A stretch of DNA of 64,000 nucleotides, from positions 1-64,000 of the forward strand of contig JAWKVD010000015.1 in NCBI GenBank assembly GCA_041398225.1, in the 5' to 3' direction. Below the pieces are notes generated by a model. It ran no database searches. It was not told where the DNA came from and saw only the letters and a program-made list of their open reading frames with translations. Both the position numbers and the translations under genes were made by a program. Origin of the DNA: JAWKVD01 sp041398225. Lineage in GTDB: Bacteria > Pseudomonadota > Alphaproteobacteria > Caulobacterales > Hyphomonadaceae. Numbering within the stretch: the stretch's first letter is position 1; each line of letters begins with the position of its first letter. Below, one piece after another: positions 9,256 through 17,566 of the stretch.

Positions 9256-10302
9256 TTACTCTTCGTCGGGAGCGGGGTCAGGGGCAGGCGCGTTTTCGAT
9301 CAGTTGTGCGCGCGCTTCTTCGTGCGCCTTGGTCTGGATCTCACGCGCGGCGTCGTTGGTGCTGCGGCTGTTCGGCCGTTCGGGTGCCGCATCGTGAGGG
9401 GGCGGAGCGCTCTCGCCTCGCCACGCAGCCTGAGCTTCACCGCGCTCCAGGCCGAAAAATCCGCGCAGACGCAGGTCGCGCTGAGGGAACGGTATCTCGA
9501 TGCCGTGGCGTCTGAGGGCGTCATCAATCGCCCAGAAATACGCCGCCATCATGCTGCCGGGGCGCTTGACCGCTTGTAGCGTCGGCCAGACGACAAGTTC
9601 GAAATTGAGCGCGGAATCGCCAAACCCAGTCAGCCAAACCTGCGTTCTGCGGCTTTCGGTGTCGGGCAGGGTGAACGGAATGGAGCGGGCGGCCTCGACC
9701 GCCGCCATGCGCACCTTTTCCTTGTCCGAGCCGTACGCGACTGAAAACGGAACATGGATTCGGCGCGTTGCATGGTTGCGCGTCCAGTTGGTGAGGCTCC
9801 CGGAGAGCAGCATCGAATTGGGCAGCAACACGTCGACATTGTCATTCGTCAAAACCGTCGTGGCGCGCGCGCCGATCGCGCTCACCTCTCCGGTTATGCC
9901 GCCTTCAAGCTCGATGAAGTCGCCGACCTCGATGCTTTTGTCGAGCAGCAGCACAAGGCCGGCCATGAAGTTCTTCACGATGTCCTGCAGGCCAAGGCCG
10001 ATACCGACGCCCAGAGCGCCGGCGAACAACGAAAGACTGCTCATGTCGAGACCGAGCGCGGAACCCGCCGTTAGAAGCCCGACGAAAACGATGAGGTACC
10101 GGCCAAACCGGGCGGCGACGTAGAGGGCGGATGCGTGGCCCGCGTCCACGCGTTTCCTCAGCCGGTCCATCGCGCTGCGGAACAACCATGAAACGGTAAG
10201 TGCGACGACGAAGATCGCCAGCGCCACCAGAAGTGCGGCGGGCGTTATGTGGCTGTCGCCAATGGCGATCAGCGTCGTGTTCAGGAGTCCCTGCCAGTCC
10301 AT
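9256..10302 (-). CDS. small-conductance mechanosensitive channel (MscS family)
   Basis: A 348-residue inner-membrane protein with about three N-terminal transmembrane segments (to about residue 115). The pore-lining helix GALGVGIGLGLQDIVKNFM and the MscS beta domain follow (DKSIEVGDFIELEGGITGEV), then the C-terminal alpha-beta domain. The last 60 residues are charged and poorly conserved (RGESAPPPHDAAPERP). It releases solutes on hypo-osmotic shock. It lies beside stress genes, but no EcfG-type promoter is visible upstream. Confidence 0.92.
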   Translation of the reverse strand: MDWQGLLNTTLIAIGDSHITPAALLVALAIFVVALTVSWLFRSAMDRLRKRVDAGHASALYVAARFGRYLIVFVGLLTAGSALGLDMSSLSLFAGALGVGIGLGLQDIVKNFMAGLVLLLDKSIEVGDFIELEGGITGEVSAIGARATTVLTNDNVDVLLPNSMLLSGSLTNWTRNHATRRIHVPFSVAYGSDKEKVRMAAVEAARSIPFTLPDTESRRTQVWLTGFGDSALNFELVVWPTLQAVKRPGSMMAAYFWAIDDALRRHGIEIPFPQRDLRLRGFFGLERGEAQAAWRGESAPPPHDAAPERPNSRSTNDAAREIQTKAHEEARAQLIENAPAPDPAPDEE

Positions 10303-10373
10303 GCCATGTGTCTAGATGCTCCTGGGCGTTTGGGCGAGCCCCCGCTTGGTCATGTGCGTCAGTTGTGGGGACA

Positions 10374-10412
10374 AAAACGCGTAGAGACCGGGAAGCTGGG
10401 CTCCCCGGTCTC
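10374..10412 (-). terminator. possible rho-independent terminator after the DUF1328 gene
   Basis: GAGACCGGG (10384-10392) and CCCGGTCTC (10404-10412) form a nine-pair hairpin. Read leftward it is followed within a few bases by a run of five T (the aaaaa at 10374-10378). It lies between the DUF1328 stop and the MscS start, so it would end the DUF1328 transcript. Confidence 0.5.
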
Positions 10413-10445
10413 GCAGTCTTCAGTCACGGTGATGGCTGACGCCGG

Positions 10446-10619
10446 TCAGACCGGCGGCGACCCCTTCAGCGCTCGGGCCACGAACGACAGGACCAGAAGC
10501 ACCAGGAAAACGAAGAACAGTATTTTGGCGATGCCGGCGGCCGCACCGGCGATGCCGCTAAATCCCAGGACGCCCGCCACCAGCGCGAGCACGAGAAAAA
10601 CGAGAGCCCAGCTTAACAT
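10446..10619 (-). CDS. DUF1328 small membrane protein
   Basis: A 57-residue hydrophobic protein ([20 protein letters not shown] to [10 protein letters not shown]) with two membrane helices, the exact size and pattern of DUF1328 (YtjA type) proteins. A longer in-frame extension upstream is not coding. These proteins are commonly part of envelope or general stress regulons. An EcfG-like promoter (GGAAC-N16-CGTA) lies at 10655-10679, 36 bases before the start, which supports membership in the PhyR/EcfG regulon encoded next door. Function unknown. Confidence 0.85.
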   Translation of the reverse strand: MLSWALVFLVLALVAGVLGFSGIAGAAAGIAKILFFVFLVLLVLSFVARALKGSPPV

Positions 10620-10654
10620 GATTGTTCCTCCAATTGTCTTGCGGTCGTGGAATC

Positions 10655-10679
10655 TACGCCGCGCGACTGCGGAGGTTCC
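10655..10679 (-). promoter_or_regulatory. EcfG-type promoter for DUF1328
   Basis: On the minus strand GGAAC (10679-10675), a 16-base spacer and CGTA (10658-10655) match the EcfG consensus GGAAC-N16/17-CGTT except for the last base. The position, 36 bases before the start codon, is right for a promoter. Confidence 0.55.
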
Positions 10680-10712
10680 GGGGCGTCGGCTTTCGCCCGC
10701 ACCGTTGACGCG

Positions 10713-10737
10713 GGAACCGGCGATGCCGGCCAGCGTT
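10713..10737 (+). promoter_or_regulatory. EcfG-type promoter for the entericidin-like gene
   Basis: GGAAC (10713-10717), exactly 16 bases, then CGTT (10734-10737): a full match to the alphaproteobacterial general-stress sigma consensus. It lies 33 bases before the ATG at 10770. Confidence 0.75.
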
Positions 10738-10769
10738 TCTGTCGTGTGGCTGATCCGATGGAGGAAGAC

Positions 10770-10907
10770 ATGAGATCGAACATTGCTGCTCTGCTCGCGA
10801 CCGCTTTGGCCTTCATGGCCGCCGCCTGCAACACGGTGGAGGGCGTCGGCAAGGACGTCAGCGCGGCGGGGGGCGCGATCGAAGACACGGCGCAGGACGC
10901 CAAATAG
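10770..10907 (+). CDS. entericidin A/B-like lipoprotein
   Basis: A 45-residue lipoprotein, [20 protein letters not shown] with lipobox AAAC, then [21 protein letters not shown], the typical entericidin core. GGAGG lies shortly before the ATG at 10770; an ATG upstream at 10758 overlaps that ribosome site and is rejected. Members are small membrane-anchored stress proteins, and in E. coli the A and B forms act as antidote and toxin. The exact EcfG promoter upstream places it in the general stress regulon. Confidence 0.88.
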   Translation: MRSNIAALLATALAFMAAACNTVEGVGKDVSAAGGAIEDTAQDAK

Positions 10908-10993
10908 CGAGTACGGCGGGCGCGCGAATGCGCGCCTGTCTGCATCGCTCCGTGCGCGCGCTGCCTGGTGCATCATGCGAACTGAGGCGGCGG

Positions 10994-12757
10994 TCAGCCG
11001 TCTTTTTGATGCGCGCCTGCGGGCGTTGAAGCGCCCGCCTGCTGTGGGTGATCGTCGTTGCGACCCGGCTTGATGGGGAAGGTGAGCGAAACGCGGTAGC
11101 CCTTGCCCGGCGAAGTCACCACGGTCTTTTCCGCCTTGAGTTGCCGCGCAAACGCGACCATCAACCGGCGTCCAAGCCCACGGCTCCGTTCTTCCCCTTC
11201 ACTGAAATCCGCGCCGCGCCCATCATCTTCGATCGTAAGCGTTGCCTGTCCATCTTGCTGTGTGAGGGTCACCTTGATGTTGCCCGCGCGCTCGAACGCA
11301 TACTTCGTTGCGTTCGTCACAGCCTCGACCGTGAACAAAGCGAGAGGGATCGCGTCGTCCGATGGTACGGCGATGTCGTCGACCGACCACTCCAGATTGA
11401 TCTTGCGGTTTTCCAGTCCCTGCGCGTCGATCAGCTGGTTGAGAAGATTGTCGAAGAACGGACCGGTGCGCACGCTCTCAAGTCGGTCATGCTGATAGAG
11501 CGTCTGGTGGACCACCGACAGCGCTTCGATGCGAAAGCGCGCCGTGTCCAGAGCCGCGCGTGCGTCCGCGTCCTTTATCTGCCGCGCCTGCAGATTCAGA
11601 AAGCTGGTCACGATCTGAAGATTGTTCTTCACACGGTGATGGATCTCGCGCACCGCCATCTCGCGGTCATGGATAGCCTCGTTCAGCGAAGACGTTCGGC
11701 GCGTGATGCCGTCGGCCATATGGTCCATGGCGATGGCGAGCTCGGCGAGTTCGCGGGGCGATTCCTCCACCGTTCTCGTGTCGCGAACCGAGTAGTGGCC
11801 GGCCGCATAGGCCGCTGCGCGCCGCTGCAGCCGGAGCAGCCAGGCGAGAACAAGCCGGTCGATCAGCATCCACGCCGAAATCAGGGCGACGGTGAACGCC
11901 ACGAGCGGCAGGCCAAATGACGACAGAGGCGCCAGCGTGAACTCGCTGATCGGGCCCGGCGCGGGGCGTGAGATCACGGCGAAGGCGCTGTTTGGGCGCA
12001 GGTTGGCGATCACCACATCGTAGCGTTCGCCGGCTTTCGCGCGCACCTCGAACAGTCCCGGAGCGCCCGCGTCCCGCACTTCGTTCAGCCAGGACTGGTC
12101 GACGTGAGTCAGTCGCCGGCTGTTCAGGACCTGACCGTCCTCGTTGGCGAGCGCCACCTCCACGCCTTCGGGAAGACGCCAGCGTTCCGGCAGGATAGAA
12201 AGATCCTGGATGCGGATGGCGAAGGAAACCGACCCGGCGTACTCGCCCGTCTCGTCAGTCAGTCGTCCGATAAACGCATAGACCCATTCGCCGGTCGATC
12301 GGCTTGAGAAGGCGTCGGTCATCACCATCTGCTCGCCGGCTGCAAGCCGTTCATTCCATTCCATGCGTCGCATCGTGATCTGCGGTCCCTCGCTGGACCG
12401 GCAGACCGAGCGGCCGAGAACGTCGAACTGCGTGACGCTATAGAGAACCGGAACGGTGGCCTTCACCCGCTGATAGACCTTGGAGCACCCCTCCTCAGGA
12501 ACATCGTCCTTGAACAGGCGCAGCAAGACCTCCGAGCGCACCAGAACGCGCTCGACCTCATCGACCATGTCGTCGGCGATCAACTGAATGTCGGTCTTCC
12601 GGCGCTCACGCCCCTCCTGAACCTCAAGCACTGAGCGTAAGCCTGCGAGCAGCAGGATAGGGGTCAGCGCGAGCGTTAGGGTGAGTAGAAGGCGTTGCCG
12701 GACTGAACCGCGCCCCAGAACCGAGGCGCGTGTTCTAGCCGACCGGGTCTCGACCAC
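10994..12757 (-). CDS. HWE/HisKA_2-type sensor histidine kinase (PhyK-like)
   Basis: A 587-residue inner-membrane kinase. Layout: cytoplasmic start, TM1 (about 22-42), periplasmic sensor of about 230 residues, TM2 (about 285-312), a HAMP-like linker, the dimerisation helix with [14 protein letters not shown] (phosphoacceptor His near 374), and a HATPase with [12 protein letters not shown] and [10 protein letters not shown]. Kinases with this HisKA_2 box next to phyR/nepR/ecfG phosphorylate PhyR and start the general stress response. It overlaps the ecfG end by 23 bases if this start is correct, so it is likely in the nepR-ecfG transcript. The signal sensed is unknown. Confidence 0.87.
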   Translation of the reverse strand: MVETRSARTRASVLGRGSVRQRLLLTLTLALTPILLLAGLRSVLEVQEGRERRKTDIQLIADDMVDEVERVLVRSEVLLRLFKDDVPEEGCSKVYQRVKATVPVLYSVTQFDVLGRSVCRSSEGPQITMRRMEWNERLAAGEQMVMTDAFSSRSTGEWVYAFIGRLTDETGEYAGSVSFAIRIQDLSILPERWRLPEGVEVALANEDGQVLNSRRLTHVDQSWLNEVRDAGAPGLFEVRAKAGERYDVVIANLRPNSAFAVISRPAPGPISEFTLAPLSSFGLPLVAFTVALISAWMLIDRLVLAWLLRLQRRAAAYAAGHYSVRDTRTVEESPRELAELAIAMDHMADGITRRTSSLNEAIHDREMAVREIHHRVKNNLQIVTSFLNLQARQIKDADARAALDTARFRIEALSVVHQTLYQHDRLESVRTGPFFDNLLNQLIDAQGLENRKINLEWSVDDIAVPSDDAIPLALFTVEAVTNATKYAFERAGNIKVTLTQQDGQATLTIEDDGRGADFSEGEERSRGLGRRLMVAFARQLKAEKTVVTSPGKGYRVSLTFPIKPGRNDDHPQQAGASTPAGAHQKDG

Positions 12758-13337
12758 GGCTTAGGTCCTCGGCCTGTTGGACCAGGTCTTCAAAGGCGTC
12801 GGCCGCATTTAGCGAATCGTCGCTCGAATATCCCGCCCCATTCTGGGAAATGATCTCCTCCAGCGCCTTCCGGGCGCGGCTCACCCTGCTTTTTACCGTG
12901 CCTACGGCGCAGCCGCAAACGGACGCCGCCTCTTCGTAGGACATGCCGCCGGCTCCGACCAGGATCAACGCTTCACGCTGGTCCGCCGAAAGCAGGTTCA
13001 TGGCGTTCCGGATGGACAGGAGATCCAGCGCGGCCGCAGGGTCGTCGGCGGCGACAAGGGTCGCCTCGGCCACTTCCGGGTCCAGCGGCTGGCGCCGCCA
13101 GGACCGTCTGGTTTCCGAGTAGAAATGGTTGCGCAGAATGGTGAAGGCCCATGCCTTCATATTCGTGCCGGGAATGTAGGCCTCGCGCGACTTCCACGCC
13201 TTCAGCAGAGCTTCCTGCGCAAGATCGTCGGCGAGCGTCGCGTCATTGCATAGACTGCGAGCGAAGGCCCGAAGGTGCGGGATCAGAGCCGTCAGCTCGT
13301 CGCGAAATGTGTCGGGTGCTGTCTCTGGAGCGCTCAC
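12735..13337 (-). CDS. ecfG: general stress sigma factor EcfG
   Basis: A 200-residue ECF sigma factor. Region 2 includes ARSLCNDATLADDLAQEALLKAW and WAFTILRNHFYSETRR; region 4 includes LSADQREALILVGAGGMSYEE and GTVKSRVSRARKAL. A 30-residue C-terminal tail follows. Its start overlaps the nepR stop (ATGA-type), the standard nepR-ecfG arrangement. NepR holds it inactive until phosphorylated PhyR captures NepR. It should recognise the GGAAC-N16-CGTT promoters seen at 10713, 13620 and 13674, including its own. Confidence 0.93.
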   Translation of the reverse strand: MSAPETAPDTFRDELTALIPHLRAFARSLCNDATLADDLAQEALLKAWKSREAYIPGTNMKAWAFTILRNHFYSETRRSWRRQPLDPEVAEATLVAADDPAAALDLLSIRNAMNLLSADQREALILVGAGGMSYEEAASVCGCAVGTVKSRVSRARKALEEIISQNGAGYSSDDSLNAADAFEDLVQQAEDLSRGRDPVG

Positions 13338-13525
13338 GAGTTCTCCTCGGACGTGCCGCCGGACGACTTGCTTCCGGCGCGGTCGGCTTCATCGAGAAGT
13401 CGGAGAAAATCGTCTGGAACAGGTTCATCGAGCACTTGCTCGTACATGCGCTGAAGCCTGTCAGCTATGTCGCGTTGCCGGGCGCGGCGTCCCCGGTTCT
13501 CCATATCGTTCTTGCCTTTCGACAC
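13334..13525 (-). CDS. nepR: anti-sigma factor NepR
   Basis: A 63-residue protein beginning at a GTG (MSKGKNDMENRG); an internal ATG at residue 8 is an alternative start. The core ADRLQRMYEQVLDEPVPDDF is the conserved NepR helix pair that clamps EcfG and, after stress, binds PhyR. The acidic, flexible C-terminus is normal. Length and position, overlapping ecfG and divergent from phyR, are canonical. Confidence 0.93.
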   Translation of the reverse strand: MSKGKNDMENRGRRARQRDIADRLQRMYEQVLDEPVPDDFLRLLDEADRAGSKSSGGTSEENS

Positions 13526-13619
13526 CTTATCCTCGTCCTCCCCGGCTCAATCCCGATCCCGCCTCGTTCGGTCGCCTTTCCCCCAAGGCGGGAGATTAAG
13601 GTCTGACTTGTCGGGCAAA

Positions 13620-13644
13620 AACGTGCGTAACTGCATACGGTTCC
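13620..13644 (-). promoter_or_regulatory. EcfG promoter for nepR-ecfG
   Basis: On the minus strand GGAAC (13644-13640), 16 bases, CGTT (13623-13620): an exact consensus. It gives a leader of about 90 bases before nepR and makes the sigma operon self-activating. Confidence 0.8.
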
Positions 13645-13673
13645 CTGTTTTGGGAGAAATCTCGCCGGTTCAT

Positions 13674-13698
13674 GGAACCCCGGTCTGGGGGCGACGTT
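13674..13698 (+). promoter_or_regulatory. EcfG promoter for phyR
   Basis: GGAAC (13674-13678), 16 bases, CGTT (13695-13698): an exact consensus, 34 bases before the phyR ATG at 13732. Together with the site at 13620-13644 it makes a back-to-back pair of EcfG promoters 29 bases apart. Confidence 0.8.
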
Positions 13699-13731
13699 AA
13701 GACTCTGATTTGCGAAGAAAGGTTGTTCCGG

Positions 13732-14520
13732 ATGTCGTTTGCCCAGTCGCTCGCGCCCCATCTGCCTTTTCTCAGGCGCTACGCCAGGGCGCTCACCGGA
13801 AACCAGCAAAGCGGCGACAACTACATCCGGGTGTCGCTGACGGCTCTTTCCGAGACGCCGGACAAGTTTGACACCACCGCCGACCCGCGACTTGAGCTGT
13901 ACCGTTTCTTCCACACCATCTGGGAGGGGACCGGAGCGCGTCTGGAGGGCGCCCCCAACGCCGCCGATACGGCCGCCGACATGCGCCTTGTCGCTCTGGC
14001 GCCGGTTAACCGTCAGGCGTTTCTCCTCCAGGCGGTCGAGGGGTTCAGTCGGGAAGACTGCGCCTACATTCTCGATCGAACGGTCGAGGAAGTTGATGAA
14101 TTGGTCGCCCGCGCACATGCCGAAATTGAGGCCCAGTTGAAGACCTCGGTCTTGGTCATCGAAGACGAGCCGATCATCGCCGCCGACCTGGAAAGCATCG
14201 TCGAGGATCTCGGCCATACCGTCTTGGGCAATGCGACCACCCGCGACGAGGCGGTCGAGATGGCCGGCAAGGGCAGGCCGGGTTTGATTCTCTGCGACAT
14301 CCAGCTCGCCGACAACTCGTCGGGAATTGACGCCGCAAAGGATATCCTCGCCAAGTTCGACGTGCCGGTGATCTTCATTACCGCGTTTCCGGAGCGCCTG
14401 CTTACGGGTGAGCGCCCTGAGCCGACCTATCTGATCTCCAAGCCCTTCCGCGAACAGCAGGTGAAGGCGGCGATCGGTCAGGCGCTGTTTTTCCATGCAC
14501 CGGCGCCTGCGCAGGGCTGA
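13732..14520 (+). CDS. phyR: general stress response regulator PhyR
   Basis: A 262-residue protein from the ATG at 13732 (MSFAQSLAPHLPFLRRYARA); a longer frame from 13672 would overlap its own promoter. Residues 1-135 form a sigma-factor-like domain (region 2-like YARALTGNQQSGDNYI, region 4-like GFSREDCAYILDRTVEEV). Residues 138-260 form a receiver domain with VLVIEDEP, phosphoacceptor D189 in LILCDIQLAD, and ISKPF. When phosphorylated it acts as a sigma mimic, binds NepR and frees EcfG. It is divergent from nepR-ecfG, the common arrangement. Intact and canonical. Confidence 0.96.
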   Translation: MSFAQSLAPHLPFLRRYARALTGNQQSGDNYIRVSLTALSETPDKFDTTADPRLELYRFFHTIWEGTGARLEGAPNAADTAADMRLVALAPVNRQAFLLQAVEGFSREDCAYILDRTVEEVDELVARAHAEIEAQLKTSVLVIEDEPIIAADLESIVEDLGHTVLGNATTRDEAVEMAGKGRPGLILCDIQLADNSSGIDAAKDILAKFDVPVIFITAFPERLLTGERPEPTYLISKPFREQQVKAAIGQALFFHAPAPAQG

Positions 14521-14541
14521 CATGGCTGCGAACGCAGTGCG

Positions 14542-14787
14542 TTAGCCGCCCGATATCTTCGGGATGAGTACGACCTCGCTGTCGTCCGAGATCACGGCGT
14601 CCAGCGCATCCTGATGAATCTCACCGTCGATCGCGATCGCCATGTTGTCTTCGATAAAGGCGCCCAACCCCGGACAGCGGGCTTCAAGTTCGTGCAGCGC
14701 CTTGCGCACGGTCCCCGCCGACACGATCAGAGGTTCATCCCCCGCGAGGTCGTGCACCTGGCGGGAAATCGTTGTGATTACCGGCAT
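14542..14787 (-). CDS. MoaD/ThiS family sulfur-carrier-like protein
   Basis: An 81-residue beta-grasp protein ending in KISGG. The C-terminal Gly-Gly is the hallmark of MoaD/ThiS carriers, which are adenylated and thiocarboxylated there. VRKALHELEARCPGLGAFI and VLIPKISGG match the family. It is the last gene of the molybdenum-hydroxylase operon, five bases after the large subunit. A carrier placed here may donate sulfur for molybdopterin or for the sulfido ligand of the enzyme, but this is inference. Confidence 0.82.
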   Translation of the reverse strand: MPVITTISRQVHDLAGDEPLIVSAGTVRKALHELEARCPGLGAFIEDNMAIAIDGEIHQDALDAVISDDSEVVLIPKISGG

Positions 14788-14792
14788 GGCAT

Positions 14793-17069
14793 TTAGTCGC
14801 CCGACAGCGCGTCGAGCACCTTCATCGGCGACAGGGGCAGCGACGTCATACGCTTGTTAGTGATCCGGCTGATCGCATTTGCGACGGCCGCCAGCGGCGG
14901 AACGATCGGGACCTCGCCGACGCCCTTGACGCCGAACGGGTGGCGTGGGTTCGGGCGGCTCTCCACCAGGATCGTGTCGATCATGGGAAGGTCGGACGCC
15001 ACGGGCATCCGGTAGTCAAGGAAGCTGGCGTTCTCGAGCGTTCCATTTGGGCCGTAAACGTATTCCTCATTGAGCGCCCAGCCGACGCCCTGGGCCGCGC
15101 CGCCTTGAAGTTGTCCTTCAACATAGGAAGGATGGATCGCCCGTCCTACATCCTGCGCGGCGGTATACTTGACGATCGTGGTCTGGCCTGTTTCCGGGTC
15201 GACCTTCAGGTCGCAGACATGCACGCCGAAGCCGGGCGCGGCGCCTTGAGCGTTTAGCGAGACCTCGGCGCCGATTGGGCCGCCTGTGCGCGCCGACTTG
15301 CCCGCAATCGAGCGAAGGTCCAAGGGTTGAACATCTTTCGACGGATCAAGGCAGAGCGCGCGCCCCTCCTTCCAGTCCACCTGCGATACGTCGCAATCCC
15401 AGGTCTTGGCGGCGCGTAGTTTGAGATCTTCCACGATCCTCTCCGCCGCCTGAACCACCGCCATCCCAGTGGCGAAGGTCACGCGGCTCCCTCCGGTGGT
15501 GCTCGAAAAGCCGATCGATGCGGTGTCCGCCACGATCCCGCGCACGTGCTCGACGGGAACGCCAATCACTTCAGCCGCCATCATCACCATTGACGCGCGC
15601 GAGCCGCCAATGTCGGGATTGGCCGAAACAACCGTGACGCCGCCGTCTTCATCGACGTGCACGGAAGCCGAAGATTCCCCGCCAATGTTGAACCAGAAGC
15701 CGGCTGCGACGCCGCGGGTCACGCCGGGCGCCGGCGGCGTTGTGTAGTTCGGGTGCGCCTTGACCGCCTCCAGCGTCTCCACAAACCCGATCGACTTCAA
15801 CGTCGCGCCATAGACCGCTTTCGCGCCCTCGCGAACGGCGTTCTTCAGGCGCAGATCAATCGGATCCATGTTCAGTTTCAGGGCCAGCTCGTCGATCGCG
15901 CTTTCCACCGCGAACGCCGCCATCGGCGCGCCTGGAGCGCGATAGGCCGCGACCTTGGGGCGGTTCGAGACCACATCATATCCGACGAGACCGACATTCT
16001 CGATGTCGTAGCAGGCGAAGGCGGTCATGCAGCCGAGATTCACCGGCGATCCGGGGAAGGCGCCGGCCTGATAGGCGAGCGTCGCCTCGGCGGCGATGAT
16101 CGTCCCATCCTTCATCGCGCCAAGCTTCACGTCGATCACGGAGCCTGATGTCGGACCGCTGGCGATGAAAACTTCCTCGCGCGACATGACCAGTTTCACC
16201 GGACGACCGCATTTGCGCGACAGCGTCAGAGCGACAGGCTCCAGGTAAACGGTCGTCTTGCCGCCAAAGCCGCCGCCGATCTCCGAAGGGATCACCTTCA
16301 GATCGGAAAGCGGCATGTTGCAGATTTTCGCGGTCAGCGCGCGCACCAGGAATTGTCCCTGTGTGGAAGCCCACACGACCGCTTGGCCGTCCGCGCCCCA
16401 CGACGCCACGCAGGCGTGCGGCTCGATATATCCTTGGTGGACCGCAGCCGTTCGATAGCGCCCCTCGACGACGATGTCGGCGCGTTCCATCGCGCCTTTG
16501 ACGTCGCCGCACCCGGCCACCATCTTGCTCGCGATATTCGACGGCTCTGTGGGCGCTGGGCTTTCACCGGTCGTGATCATGTCCGGGTAGAGCAGGGGCG
16601 CTCCGTCCTTCATTGCGTCTTCCACGTCGATGACGTGCGGCAACACCTCGTAGGTGACCTCGATCAAGTCGAGCGCTTCATCAGCGATCTCGGCCGAAGT
16701 GGCGGCGACGGCGGCCACTGCGTGGCCTTGGTACAGCGCCTTTTCGTGCGCCATGCAGTTGATGCTGACCGACTTGACGTCGGTCGCGCTTTCGCCCGCC
16801 TCGATCTTGCCTGCGGCGGCGAGGTCGAAGTCGGCGCCGGTCACGATGGCCTTCACGCCGGGCAACGCGGCGGCGGCGGTCGTGTCGATGCTGACGATGC
16901 GCGCATGCGGGTGAGGGCTGCGCTTGACCCGGCCGGCCAGCATGCCAGGCAACCGGAAGTCGGCGCCGAACATTGCGCGCCCGGTCACCTTGTCGGCGCC
17001 GTCAGGGCGGACGGGCCGCTGCCCGACGACTTTCAGCTCTCGGGCGGGAGCGTCGTCACCGTCGCTCAT
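14793..17069 (-). CDS. xanthine dehydrogenase-family molybdopterin-binding large subunit
   Basis: A 758-residue large subunit. The N-terminal aldehyde-oxidase a/b hammerhead begins with RPDGADKVTGRAMFGADF. Mo-cofactor-binding segments include IGGGFGGKT and YRAPGAPM. The catalytic Glu lies in the C-terminal GVKGVGEVPIVPPL. The motif around the active-site loop is AYRAPGAPM, neither AYRCSFR (form I CO dehydrogenase) nor AYRGAGR (form II), so CO oxidation is unlikely. It probably hydroxylates an aldehyde or N-heterocycle, with electrons passing to the FeS and FAD subunits. Its start overlaps the FeS gene stop. Confidence 0.9.
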   Translation of the reverse strand: MSDGDDAPARELKVVGQRPVRPDGADKVTGRAMFGADFRLPGMLAGRVKRSPHPHARIVSIDTTAAAALPGVKAIVTGADFDLAAAGKIEAGESATDVKSVSINCMAHEKALYQGHAVAAVAATSAEIADEALDLIEVTYEVLPHVIDVEDAMKDGAPLLYPDMITTGESPAPTEPSNIASKMVAGCGDVKGAMERADIVVEGRYRTAAVHQGYIEPHACVASWGADGQAVVWASTQGQFLVRALTAKICNMPLSDLKVIPSEIGGGFGGKTTVYLEPVALTLSRKCGRPVKLVMSREEVFIASGPTSGSVIDVKLGAMKDGTIIAAEATLAYQAGAFPGSPVNLGCMTAFACYDIENVGLVGYDVVSNRPKVAAYRAPGAPMAAFAVESAIDELALKLNMDPIDLRLKNAVREGAKAVYGATLKSIGFVETLEAVKAHPNYTTPPAPGVTRGVAAGFWFNIGGESSASVHVDEDGGVTVVSANPDIGGSRASMVMMAAEVIGVPVEHVRGIVADTASIGFSSTTGGSRVTFATGMAVVQAAERIVEDLKLRAAKTWDCDVSQVDWKEGRALCLDPSKDVQPLDLRSIAGKSARTGGPIGAEVSLNAQGAAPGFGVHVCDLKVDPETGQTTIVKYTAAQDVGRAIHPSYVEGQLQGGAAQGVGWALNEEYVYGPNGTLENASFLDYRMPVASDLPMIDTILVESRPNPRHPFGVKGVGEVPIVPPLAAVANAISRITNKRMTSLPLSPMKVLDALSGD

Positions 17070-17566
17070 GTCACGGCCTCCGTGGCTTTAGGCGCCTGGC
17101 GCATCGTCGCCGCCGCGCTCATTACGGCTCGCACCACCTTGTCGTACCCCGTGCACCGGCAGACATTGCCGGCCAGCCAGTATCGAACCTCGGTTTCGGT
17201 TGGATCGGGGTTGCGGTCGAGCAGGGCCTTCGCCGCGATCAGAAGTCCTGGCGTACAGAACCCGCATTGCAGGGCCGCCTCGTCCAGGAATGACGTCTGG
17301 AGCGGGTGCAACTCGCCGTTTTCGGCCATCCCCTCGATCGTTTCGATCCGCCGACCCTCGGCCTCCGGCGCCAGCATCAGGCACGAGCAGACCAGCCGCC
17401 CGTCGACCATGACCGAGCATGCGCCGCAGTCCCCGGTCCCGCAGCCTTCCTTGGAGCCGGTAAGGCCAAGTTCGTCGCGCAAGGCGTCCAGCAGGCTTTG
17501 CGAACCGCCGCCGAGGAATTCGACAGGCTCTCCGTTGACGGTTGTTGCGATCCGAATCCGGCTCAT
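17066..17566 (-). CDS. (2Fe-2S)-binding subunit of the molybdenum hydroxylase
   Basis: A 166-residue small subunit with two clusters. The plant-ferredoxin-type site is GCGTGDCGACSVMVDG with a further Cys in LVCSC; the alpha-helical site has QCGFCTPG and VCRCTGY. All eight cysteines are present. It carries electrons from the molybdenum centre to FAD. Both ends overlap neighbouring genes by a few bases, showing tight coupling. Confidence 0.95.
   Translation of the reverse strand: MSRIRIATTVNGEPVEFLGGGSQSLLDALRDELGLTGSKEGCGTGDCGACSVMVDGRLVCSCLMLAPEAEGRRIETIEGMAENGELHPLQTSFLDEAALQCGFCTPGLLIAAKALLDRNPDPTETEVRYWLAGNVCRCTGYDKVVRAVMSAAATMRQAPKATEAVT

Noticed and set aside
10919..10936. GGCGCGC-GAAT-GCGCGCC hairpin after the entericidin-like gene as a terminator
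   Set aside because: Stem is strong but no T tract follows on either strand; in a GC-rich genome such stems arise easily, so it is not listed.
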